Shown in pieces: positions 39,809-46,392 of a stretch of DNA of 46,392 nt. The notes beneath the pieces are model-generated. The model made no database searches. It saw only the letters and a program-made list of their open reading frames with translations, and was not told where the DNA came from. The position numbers and the translations under genes were made by a program. Position 1 is the stretch's first letter. Each line of letters starts with the position of its first letter. The DNA comes from Streptomyces sp. SID3212 (GTDB lineage: Bacteria > Actinomycetota > Actinomycetes > Streptomycetales > Streptomycetaceae), in assembly GCF_009865405.1 (NCBI RefSeq), contig NZ_WWJY01000644.1, forward strand, positions 1 through 46,392. Reading direction: 5' to 3'.

Positions 39809-41056
39809 ATGACCGCACCCAAGCCCTCACCCGAGCCCGCCCATGTCGCCATGTTCTCCATCGCCGCCCACGGGCACGTGAACCCGAGTCTGGAGGTGAT
39901 CCGTGAGCTGGTCGCCCGGGGACACCGGGTCAGTTACGCGATCCCCGCCGTCTTCGCCGACAAGGTCGCCGCGACCGGTGCCCGGCCGGTGATCTACACG
40001 TCTCTCCTGCCGCCGCCGGACGCGGACCCCGAGGCCTGGGGCACGGAACTGATCGACAACGTCGAGCCGTTCCTCGACGACGCGATCCAGGCGCTGCCGC
40101 AGCTGGCCGAGGCGTTCGAGGACGACCGCCCCGACCTGGTCCTGAGCGACATCACGTCCTACCCCGCGCCGGTCCTCGCGCACCGCTGGGGTGTGCCGTA
40201 CGTCCAGCTCTCGCCGAACATGGTCGCCTGGGACGGGTACGAGGAGGTCGCCGCGCCGATGACCGCCGAGCTGGAGTCGACGGAGCGGGGGCGGGCGTAC
40301 CTGGCCCGGTTCACGGCGTGGCTCGACGCGCACCACATGGACCACACCGACCGGGACCGGCTGGTGGCCCGGCCCGGCCGCTCGCTCGTCCTGATCCCCC
40401 GGGTGCTCCAGCCGTACGCGGAGAAGGTGGACGCGTCCGTCTTCACCTTTGTCGGCGCCTGCCAGGGGGACCGTACGGAACAGGGGGAGTGGCGGCGGCC
40501 CGAGGGGGCCGGGAAGGTGCTTCTGGTGTCGCTGGGCTCGGCGTTCACCAAGCAGCCGGCGTTCTACCGGGCGTGTGTGGAGGCGTTCGGGGGGCTGCCG
40601 GGGTGGCACGTCGTGCTCCAGATCGGCGCGTTCGTGGACGAGGCCGAGCTGGGTGACGTACCGGCGAACGTGGAGATCCACCGCTGGGTTCCGCAGCTGT
40701 CCGTCCTGCGGCAGGCGGACGCGTTTGTGACGCACGCGGGCGCGGGCGGCAGCCAGGAGGGGCTGGCGACGGGCACCCCGATGGTCGCGGTCCCGCAGGC
40801 GGTGGACCAGTTCGGCAACGCCGACACGCTGGTCTCCCTGGGGGTGGCCCGGCGCCTCGACACGGCGGACGCGACGCCGGAGGCGCTGCGGGAGGCGGTC
40901 CTCGCCGTGGCCTCGGACCCGGAGGTGGCGCGCAGGCTGCGGGAGATCGCGGCGGAGATGGCGGCGGAGGGCGGCACGCGCCGGGCGGTGGACCTGATCG
41001 AGGACATGCTGCCGCCGGACGGGCCCGAAGGCGCGCCCGGCGGCGGGAAGGTGTGA
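39809..41056 (+). CDS. Macrolide-type UDP-glycosyltransferase (MGT/OleD family)
   Basis: 415 aa. GT1 GT-B fold. N-terminal acceptor domain with the base His in [17 protein letters not shown]-terminal donor domain with [14 protein letters not shown] and the nucleotide-sugar motif [26 protein letters not shown]. Family members (OleD, MgtA) inactivate macrolides or glycosylate other phenolics with UDP-glucose. Leaderless promoter with an embedded palindrome, so probably induced by a ligand of a TetR-like repressor encoded elsewhere. Confidence 0.92.
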   Translation: MTAPKPSPEPAHVAMFSIAAHGHVNPSLEVIRELVARGHRVSYAIPAVFADKVAATGARPVIYTSLLPPPDADPEAWGTELIDNVEPFLDDAIQALPQLAEAFEDDRPDLVLSDITSYPAPVLAHRWGVPYVQLSPNMVAWDGYEEVAAPMTAELESTERGRAYLARFTAWLDAHHMDHTDRDRLVARPGRSLVLIPRVLQPYAEKVDASVFTFVGACQGDRTEQGEWRRPEGAGKVLLVSLGSAFTKQPAFYRACVEAFGGLPGWHVVLQIGAFVDEAELGDVPANVEIHRWVPQLSVLRQADAFVTHAGAGGSQEGLATGTPMVAVPQAVDQFGNADTLVSLGVARRLDTADATPEALREAVLAVASDPEVARRLREIAAEMAAEGGTRRAVDLIEDMLPPDGPEGAPGGGKV

Positions 41057-41064
41057 CGCGGGTG

Positions 41065-41108
41065 CGGTACGGCCGGGACCGGGACGCGTCCTGGTCCCGG
41101 CCGTACCG
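41065..41108. terminator. Perfect 16-bp stem bidirectional terminator
   Basis: CGGTACGGCCGGGACC (41065-41080) pairs exactly with 41093-41108; the 12-base centre holds GGACGCGTCC, itself a palindrome. Lies between the convergent glycosyltransferase and MMPL genes. Confidence 0.8.
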
Positions 41109-41122
41109 TGCGACCCGGGCCG

Positions 41123-43435
41123 TCAGGTCCGGGCCGGGACCTGGGTGTCCGTGTCCCGTGTATCCGTGTCCGTGTCCTTCCGCGCGAGGCCCTCCGGCGC
41201 CACGCTCTCGTCGTGCGTCAGGTCGGGCAGCCAGGACAGCCAGCGGGGGAAGTACCAGTTCCGGTCGTCCAGCAGCGCCATCACCGCCGGGAGCAGCACC
41301 CCCCGGATGATCGTCGCGTCGATCAGGACCGCCGCCGCGAGGCCCACGCCCATCTGCTTCATGGACTGCATCGACAGCGTGCCGAAGATCGCGAAGACCG
41401 CCACCATGATGACCGCCGCGCTGGTCACCACCCCCGCCGTCGTCACCACGCCGTGCGTGATGGCGTCCCGGGTCGTACGGCCCTGCATGCGGGCCTCACG
41501 GATCCGGGAGACCACGAAGACGTGGTAGTCCATCGAGAGCCCGAACAGGATCACGAACAGGAACAGCGGCAGCCACCAGATGATCGCGCCGACCCCCTCG
41601 GCCCCCACCAGCGACGCCCCCCAGCCGTGCTGGAAGACGATCGTCAGGATCCCGTACGCGGCCCCCACCGACAGCAGGTTGAGCACGATCGACGTCACCG
41701 CGATCGTCAGCGACCGGAAGCAGAGCAGCATCAGCAGGAACGCGAAGACCACCACGAAGGCGAACACCGGGGTGACCGCCCCCACGATCTGGTCGTTGAA
41801 GTCCTTCGAGCCCGCGACCTGGCCGGTCACCGGTGCCGAGACGCCCGACACCTCGCCGAACGTGTCGGGGCGGACCGTGTCCCGCAGCAGCGCCAGGCTC
41901 TTCTCCGCCCGGTCCTGGTCGGACCCGCCGACCAGCGGCACGGTGATGATCGCGACGTTCTCCGCGTCGTGGGTCACCACCTCCACGGGTCCTCGGGACG
42001 CGCCGGAACTCACCGCCTGGGAGCGGAAGTCCGCGATGGCCCTGCGCACCGGCTCCGCGTTGATGTCGGCGGCCTCGACCACCACCTCCGCCGGCTCGGC
42101 GCTGCCCGGGAACGCCTCGTTGACCAGCTCGTACGTACGGACGATGGGGAGCCGGTCGCCGAACTCCTGGTCCAGCGTGAGGTTCTGGGTGTTCATGCCC
42201 ACGGCGGGCAGCGCGATCGCCGCGAGCGCGCCGGCCGCGATCACCAGCGAGACCTTCGGCCTGCGCAGCACCCGCTCCAGGACCGCCCGCCAGAACCGGC
42301 TCTCACCGGAGCCACCGGAGCCAGCGCCGCGCGCCCCACCCGCGTGACCGCCCCGCCGCTTCGCGCGGTTCAGGAACGGCACCCTGCCCCGCTCCACCCG
42401 GTGCCCGAGCAGCGACAGCAGCGCCGGAAGCACCGTCACCGACCCGACCATCGCGACCGCGACGACCATCAGCGACGCCAGGCCCATCGCCTGGAACTCC
42501 GCGAGACCCGTGAAGAGCATGCCCGCCATCGCGACACACACCGTCACCCCCGACACCACGATCGCCCGCCCGCTCGTCGCCGCCGCGATCCGCAGCGCCG
42601 TCTCCGGGTCGCGCCCGGCCTCCCGCTCCTCCCGCTCACGCCGCAGGTAGAACAGGCAGTAGTCGACCCCCACCGCCAGCCCCACCAGCAACATCACCGA
42701 GTCCGCGGTGTCGCTCATCGGCTGGTAGTGGCTGACGATCGCCATCAGCCCGGTCGTCGCCAGGATCGCCGTCAGGGCCAGCGCCACCGGCAGCAGCGCC
42801 GCGACCAGCGCGCCGAACGCGATCAGCAGGATGCCCAGGGCCACCGGCACCGCCGACAACTCCGCCTGCTTGAAGTCGTCCCCGAACGCGTCGTCGAAGG
42901 TCTTGCCCATGCTCGCCCCGCCGATCTCGGCGATCAGCAGGTGGCCCTCGTACTTCTCCTGGACCCCCGCGACCGCCTTGATCACCGGTTCGACCCGCTC
43001 GCTCGCCGTGTCCGGGTCCCCGCGGATGTCGAAGCGCACCAGGGCGCTGCGCCCGTCCTTGGATATGGTCCCGGAGTCGTACGGCGAGGTCACCTCGGCC
43101 ACCCGGCCGGTACGGTCCACCGCCTCGACCACCGCGGCGACGGCCTGCCGGAACTCCGGCGCCTCCGAGGTCGTTCCCTTGTCAGTGGCCCGGACGAGCA
43201 CCGACTCGCCCACCGGCTCCTTGAGTCCCGCGTCCTCGATGATCCGCTGCGCCTGCCCGACCTCGCCGGAGAGCTGCTCGCTCTCCTTGACATCCACCCG
43301 GCCCGCCGCCGAGCCCAGCCCCATGGCGATCACGACGAACAGCACCCAGATGCCCACCGCCGCCCAGCGGTGGCGGGCGCTCCAACTCCCGGCCCGGGCG
43401 GCGATGCCGCGCGGACCCTCCCCAGTTCTCCCCAT
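41123..43435 (-). CDS. MMPL/RND-superfamily transporter
   Basis: 770 aa, about twelve membrane segments in two halves. Each half has its conserved Asp-Tyr pair in the proton relay (VGLAVGVDYCLFYLRRE and LFGLSMDYHVFVVSRIRE), with large extracytoplasmic loops after the first helix of each half. Related to MmpL proteins that export lipids or drugs. ATG 43435 (MGRTGEGPRGIAARAG) is chosen because the first helix begins near residue 25; the long frame upstream lacks conserved sequence. No regulator or partner adaptor is adjacent. Confidence 0.92.
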   Translation of the reverse strand: MGRTGEGPRGIAARAGSWSARHRWAAVGIWVLFVVIAMGLGSAAGRVDVKESEQLSGEVGQAQRIIEDAGLKEPVGESVLVRATDKGTTSEAPEFRQAVAAVVEAVDRTGRVAEVTSPYDSGTISKDGRSALVRFDIRGDPDTASERVEPVIKAVAGVQEKYEGHLLIAEIGGASMGKTFDDAFGDDFKQAELSAVPVALGILLIAFGALVAALLPVALALTAILATTGLMAIVSHYQPMSDTADSVMLLVGLAVGVDYCLFYLRREREEREAGRDPETALRIAAATSGRAIVVSGVTVCVAMAGMLFTGLAEFQAMGLASLMVVAVAMVGSVTVLPALLSLLGHRVERGRVPFLNRAKRRGGHAGGARGAGSGGSGESRFWRAVLERVLRRPKVSLVIAAGALAAIALPAVGMNTQNLTLDQEFGDRLPIVRTYELVNEAFPGSAEPAEVVVEAADINAEPVRRAIADFRSQAVSSGASRGPVEVVTHDAENVAIITVPLVGGSDQDRAEKSLALLRDTVRPDTFGEVSGVSAPVTGQVAGSKDFNDQIVGAVTPVFAFVVVFAFLLMLLCFRSLTIAVTSIVLNLLSVGAAYGILTIVFQHGWGASLVGAEGVGAIIWWLPLFLFVILFGLSMDYHVFVVSRIREARMQGRTTRDAITHGVVTTAGVVTSAAVIMVAVFAIFGTLSMQSMKQMGVGLAAAVLIDATIIRGVLLPAVMALLDDRNWYFPRWLSWLPDLTHDESVAPEGLARKDTDTDTRDTDTQVPART

Positions 43436-43685
43436 GACGGGCCAGCCCCCTCGTGCGGGAAGGCGGCACAGCGCCGCCGTCCTCCGTGGTTCCACGCTAG
43501 GGGCGCGTTCCGGCCGTCTCCTCCTGCTCTCCGGTGAGCGGGGCGGGGGCACTCTCCTCCCTGCGAACGGGGTCCGTCCCTGACCCACGCGATACAGGCC
43601 CCTTACACCGACCTCCGCCACCACTCCGGGACGCGGTGTCCGGCCCGGCCGGGCACGTTGCCCCACCAGGCGCCCCGGCCGCCTT

Positions 43686-43691
43686 TATCGT
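43686..43691 (+). promoter_or_regulatory. -10 box TATCGT of the DUF1697 gene
   Basis: TATCGT, then exactly 6 bases, then ATG 43698. Probable leaderless start. Confidence 0.5.
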
Positions 43692-43697
43692 GGCCTG

Positions 43698-44246
43698 ATG
43701 ACCACGACGTACGCGGCTCTCCTGCGCGGAATCAATGTGAGCGGCCACAAGCGCGTCCCCATGGCCGACCTCCGCACCCTGCTCTCGGGGTTGGGCCACG
43801 ACGACGTGGTCACCCATCTCCAGAGCGGAAACGCCGTCTTCACCAGCGCCTCCGACGACGAGGACGCCGTCGCCCGCGCACTGGAACAGGCCATCGAGGA
43901 CCGCTTCGGATTCACCGTGGACTGCGTGGTGCGGGACGGCGGATATCTCCGTGCCGTCGCCGACGCCTGCCCGTTCCCCGCGGACACCCTGGAGGGCAAG
44001 CAACTCCATGTCACCTTCTTCTCCGCGCCGGTGGACCCGGAACGCCTCGCGTCCCTGGACCCGGCCGGCTACCTCCCGGAGGAGTTCCGGCTCGGCGACC
44101 GGGCGCTCTACCTGTACGCCCCCAACGGGCTCGGCCGTTCCAAACTCGCCGAGGCCCTCGGCAGACCGGCCCTGTTCAAGGGCGTCACCGCCACCAGCCG
44201 CAACTGGAACACCGTCGTCAAACTGGTGGAGCTGACCCGTGACTGA
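43698..44246 (+). CDS. DUF1697 family protein
   Basis: 182 aa, usual length. Family motifs: TTYAALLRGINVSGHKRVPMADL at the start, HLQSGNAVFTS, and the C-terminal GRSKLAEALGRPALFKGVTA-T-SRNWNTV. Cytoplasmic protein of unknown function. It overlaps the next gene by 8 bases, so the two are probably translated together. Confidence 0.93.
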   Translation: MTTTYAALLRGINVSGHKRVPMADLRTLLSGLGHDDVVTHLQSGNAVFTSASDDEDAVARALEQAIEDRFGFTVDCVVRDGGYLRAVADACPFPADTLEGKQLHVTFFSAPVDPERLASLDPAGYLPEEFRLGDRALYLYAPNGLGRSKLAEALGRPALFKGVTATSRNWNTVVKLVELTRD

Positions 44247-44637
44247 GCTGACGTCCGCCGTCACCGGCGCCGTCGAGGCCGAACTGCGCTTCCTCGACCC
44301 GGCGGTGAACTCGTCCCCCGAACTGCTCGCGGAACTGCTCCATCCCGACTTCAGGGCGTTCGGCTCCTCGGGGCGGATCTGGGACCGGGACTCGTTCATC
44401 GACGTCCTGCGCACCCGCAGCCCGGTCCGCCCGGTCACCGCCTCCGCGATGCGCGGCGCCCAACTCGCCCCCGACGTCGTCCACCTCACCTTCGACACCG
44501 ACTCCAACGGCCGGCGCGCCCACCGCAGCTCCCTGTGGCGGCTGACCGACGACACCTGGAGGCTCTACTTCCACCAGGGCACGGTCTTCGGCGACGAGAC
44601 GGCGGACGACGTCCCCTGGGGCACGCCCCCACGGTGA
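44239..44637 (+). CDS. NTF2-like / DUF4440 protein
   Basis: 132 aa. Cone-shaped NTF2-like pattern: helix AVEAELRFLDPAVNSSPELL, then LLHPDFRAFGSSGRIWDRDSFIDVL, followed by strands VVHLTFDTDS, HRSSLWRLTDDTWRLYFHQGTVF. Often a small enzyme or binding protein. GTG 44239 overlaps the upstream stop. Its 3' end is part of a 23-bp tandem duplication. Confidence 0.87.
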   Translation: MTELTSAVTGAVEAELRFLDPAVNSSPELLAELLHPDFRAFGSSGRIWDRDSFIDVLRTRSPVRPVTASAMRGAQLAPDVVHLTFDTDSNGRRAHRSSLWRLTDDTWRLYFHQGTVFGDETADDVPWGTPPR

Positions 44638-44683
44638 GGGCGAGCACGCGCATACGGTGAGGGCGAGCACGCGCATACGGTGA
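44631..44683. repeat. 23-bp perfect tandem duplication over a stop codon
   Basis: ACGGTGAGGGCGAGCACGCGCAT at 44631-44653 and again at 44654-44676, followed by 7 bases of a third unit. The TGA of the NTF2-like gene is in the first unit. A TATGCT box at 44697 follows, so the repeat may lie just upstream of the promoter of the next gene. Confidence 0.9.
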
Positions 44684-44767
44684 CGGGGGCCTCGCCTATG
44701 CTCGACGCGCGGGGGACCTCTCAGGTCAGTACGGTTCCGACCCGCAGCACCACCGAACGGAGTCAGG

Positions 44768-45784
44768 ATGCGCCACATCGTCATCGGAGCGGGAGCGGTC
44801 GGTGGCAGCATCGCCGGACGGCTCGCCGAGACCGGGCAGGACGTGGTCCTCGTCGCCCGGGGCGCCCACTACGAGGCGCTGCGCACCCACGGCCTGCGGC
44901 TCACCACCCCCGACGGCACGCGCGTCCACCGGCTGCCGGTCGTGGAGGGCCCGGAGACGCTCGTCCTGCGCCCCGACGACGTGCTGCTGCTGTCCGTGAA
45001 GACCCAGGACAGCGCGGCGGCCCTGGACACCTGGTCCGGCCGGCCGGTCGAGGGCGGCGGTACGGCGGGCGAACTGCTGCCCCTGGTCTGCGCGCAGAAC
45101 GGCGTGGAGAACGAACGGCTCGCCCTGCGGCGCTTCCGCCACGTCTACGGGATGTGCGTCTGGCTGCCCTCGTCGCACGTCGATCCCGGCGAGGTCGTGG
45201 CCCCGTGCGCGCCGTACACCGGCATGCTGCACCTCGGCCGGTACCCCTCGGGAATCGATGCCACCGCCCGCCGGATCTCGGCGAGTCTGGAGAAGGGCAC
45301 GCTCCTCGCGCCGCTCGTCCCGGACGTGATGCGCTGGAAGTACACCAAGCTCCTCGCCAATCTCTCCAACTCCCTCGGGGCCCTGACCGGGCCGCTGGAC
45401 ACGGATGAGGCGCGGCTGATCCAGCGGCGCGCGTACGACGAGGGGCGGGCCGTTCTGTCGGCCGCCGGGATCGACTCGGTGAGCCCGGAGAAGGCGGCAG
45501 AGGTACGGGGCGACCACCTCGGCCTCGATCCCCACCTGGCTTCAGGGCGCGACGGGAGTTCGTCCTGGCAGAGCCTCAGCCGGGGCACCGGCTCGATCGA
45601 GACGGACCATCTCAACGGGGAGATCGTCCTGTTGGGGCGACTGCACGCCGTCCCCACCCCGGTCAACGAGACGCTGGCACGCGTGGCCAACACCTTCGCC
45701 CGCGAACACCGGCGACCGGGCTCGATGTCCGTCGCCGAACTGGCCGCGCTCATCGAAGCGGCATCGGGCGCGGCTGCGGAGTAG
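44768..45784 (+). CDS. Ketopantoate reductase (ApbA/PanE) family oxidoreductase
   Basis: 338 aa. N-terminal Rossmann motif GAGAVGGSIAGRLAETGQDVVL, VLLLSVKTQD in the NADP domain, QNGVENERLAL, and the catalytic-lysine region MRWKYTKLLANLSNSLGAL in the C-terminal helical domain with the conserved Asn. Either the pantothenate-pathway enzyme or a paralogue acting on another 2-keto acid; longer than typical PanE (about 300). ATG 44768 follows CGGAG. Confidence 0.85.
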   Translation: MRHIVIGAGAVGGSIAGRLAETGQDVVLVARGAHYEALRTHGLRLTTPDGTRVHRLPVVEGPETLVLRPDDVLLLSVKTQDSAAALDTWSGRPVEGGGTAGELLPLVCAQNGVENERLALRRFRHVYGMCVWLPSSHVDPGEVVAPCAPYTGMLHLGRYPSGIDATARRISASLEKGTLLAPLVPDVMRWKYTKLLANLSNSLGALTGPLDTDEARLIQRRAYDEGRAVLSAAGIDSVSPEKAAEVRGDHLGLDPHLASGRDGSSSWQSLSRGTGSIETDHLNGEIVLLGRLHAVPTPVNETLARVANTFAREHRRPGSMSVAELAALIEAASGAAAE

Positions 45785-45879
45785 GCGTCGGCGCGGTTGC
45801 GGAGCAGCGGCGAAGCGGCGAAGCGGCCCGGTGGAAGCGGGGAGAAATGGCCCGTGAGGCGGGGCCATTCGGTGCGCGC

Positions 45880-46121
45880 ACGATCCGTCGTACGACGAGG
45901 CCGTGCGCCGCAGTCACGAGCGGGGGAAGGATCCCGCCGCCGACGCGTACGTGGGGACGCCGACGACGCACGTCGACGGGGCGGCGTGGTTCGGGCCGTC
46001 GCAGAACTCGGCGCCGCGCGGGGAGGCCGCCGGGCAGCTCTTCGACAGTGTGCGGGTGTTGGCCGGGTATCCGGACTTCTTCGAGCTCAAGCGGACTCGT
46101 ACGGGCAGTCTCACGACATAG
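45880..46121 (+). pseudogene. C-terminal fragment of a DsbA-family (mycothiol-dependent nitroreductase-like) protein
   Basis: The sequence YDEAVRRSHERGKD, AYVGTPTTHVDGAAWFGP and FFELKRTRTGSL matches the last third of actinobacterial DsbA-family nitroreductases (Rv2466c-like), which use mycothiol through an N-terminal CxxC. That active-site part is missing: only about 78 codons remain and the reading frame upstream of 45880 loses similarity. The GTG at 45903 has no convincing ribosome-binding site. A 5'-truncated remnant is most likely. Confidence 0.6.
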
Positions 46122-46156
46122 TCCCCGGTGTCCGCTGTGTCCCCTGTTCCCCGATG

Positions 46157-46392
46157 TCAGCTCGCGCGGCCGTGCAGGGCCAGTGCGGGTGACGGTATCG
46201 CGCCCTCCTCGTCGTAGCGCGCCAGCAGCAGCTTCGCCAGTTCCGGCGCCGGGCCCAGTACCTCCGCCAGGACGTCGGCTCCTCCCTCCGCCGCGCCCGC
46301 CGCGATGCGGTCCGGCAGGCGGCCCGGGGCGATCACGTACGGGGCGACGGCGACGCGCCGGACACCCTCCGCGCGGAGCGCGCGTACCGCGT
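46157..46392 (-). CDS. Sirohydrochlorin chelatase (CbiX/SirB)-like protein, C-terminal part
   Basis: The last 77 residues are in the window; the gene continues past the right edge. It ends RRVAVAPYVIAPGRLPDRIAA, then ADVLAEVLGPAPELAKLLLARYDE and HGRAS, matching the second half of Streptomyces CbiX-type chelatases that insert cobalt, nickel or iron into sirohydrochlorin for siroheme, B12 or F430-type cofactors. In Streptomyces it often lies with sulfite reduction genes; none can be seen here. Confidence 0.75.
   Translation of the reverse strand, partial: AVRALRAEGVRRVAVAPYVIAPGRLPDRIAAGAAEGGADVLAEVLGPAPELAKLLLARYDEEGAIPSPALALHGRAS

Noticed and set aside
1..46392. CRISPR array, tRNA/rRNA genes, transposases, prophage
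   Set aside because: No regularly spaced repeats of CRISPR size, no cloverleaf or rRNA sequence noticed and no recognisable mobile-element protein.

Overview
The window is high-GC chromosomal DNA of Streptomyces type, or from a very close relative. Signs are the extreme G/C third-position bias, frequent GTG and TTG starts, many probably leaderless genes with a TANNNT-like box 6-7 bases before the start codon, a DUF397 protein, a SAV2148-type HEPN protein, MmyB-like XRE regulators, and an SsgA-like (SALP) domain, a family confined to morphologically complex actinomycetes. Most genes are ordinary chromosomal ones. I see no rRNA, tRNA, CRISPR array, transposase or phage gene.

Layout. 1-6.8 kb: the 5' end of zapE, a ricin-lectin fragment, an alpha/beta hydrolase divergent from an XRE regulator, a lipoprotein, a RibD-type reductase, a stress-protein-like gene, murC and msrB. 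6.8-16.8 kb: a large orphan GAP1-like protein, VOC protein, nucleotide kinase, an unrecognised conserved protein, a second enzyme/XRE divergent pair (SDR), a secreted RlpA-ricin protein and an Xaa-Pro aminopeptidase. Two inverted copies of an 88-bp repeat lie in the intergenic gaps of this part. 16.8-33.2 kb: DUF397, treZ, treY, a GNAT gene and glgX/treX, all on the minus strand. This trehalose/glycogen group is split by 8.8 kb holding a DUF1707-FHA protein, a coupled membrane pair with an M48-type protease, and a plus-strand run of three genes. 33.5-46.4 kb: HEPN protein, DnaQ-like exonuclease, APH-like kinase, a sugar ABC importer operon (two permeases plus binding lipoprotein, no ATPase), a macrolide-type glycosyltransferase with a TetR-like palindrome in its promoter, an MMPL transporter, DUF1697, an NTF2-like protein, a ketopantoate-reductase-like protein, a truncated DsbA-like pseudogene and the 3' end of a sirohydrochlorin chelatase-like gene.

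Most unusual part: the plus-strand run at 23.6-27.6 kb. A degenerate cytochrome P450-like protein is followed by a CHAT-fold cysteine protease whose C-terminus looks like a ubiquitin fold. Sixteen bases later comes a radical SAM enzyme with extra cysteines whose last ~134 residues are a full-length SsgA-like domain. A protease next to a modifying enzyme fused to a sporulation/division module suggests a regulated peptide- or protein-modification system tied to cell division or development. That role is inference; the domain order is read directly from the sequence.

How the rest works together: GlgX debranches glycogen, TreY isomerises the reducing end of the released maltodextrin, and TreZ cuts off trehalose. 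The ABC importer probably relies on a shared ATPase encoded elsewhere. Family assignments rest on recognition of motifs and remembered family sequences, not on searches.
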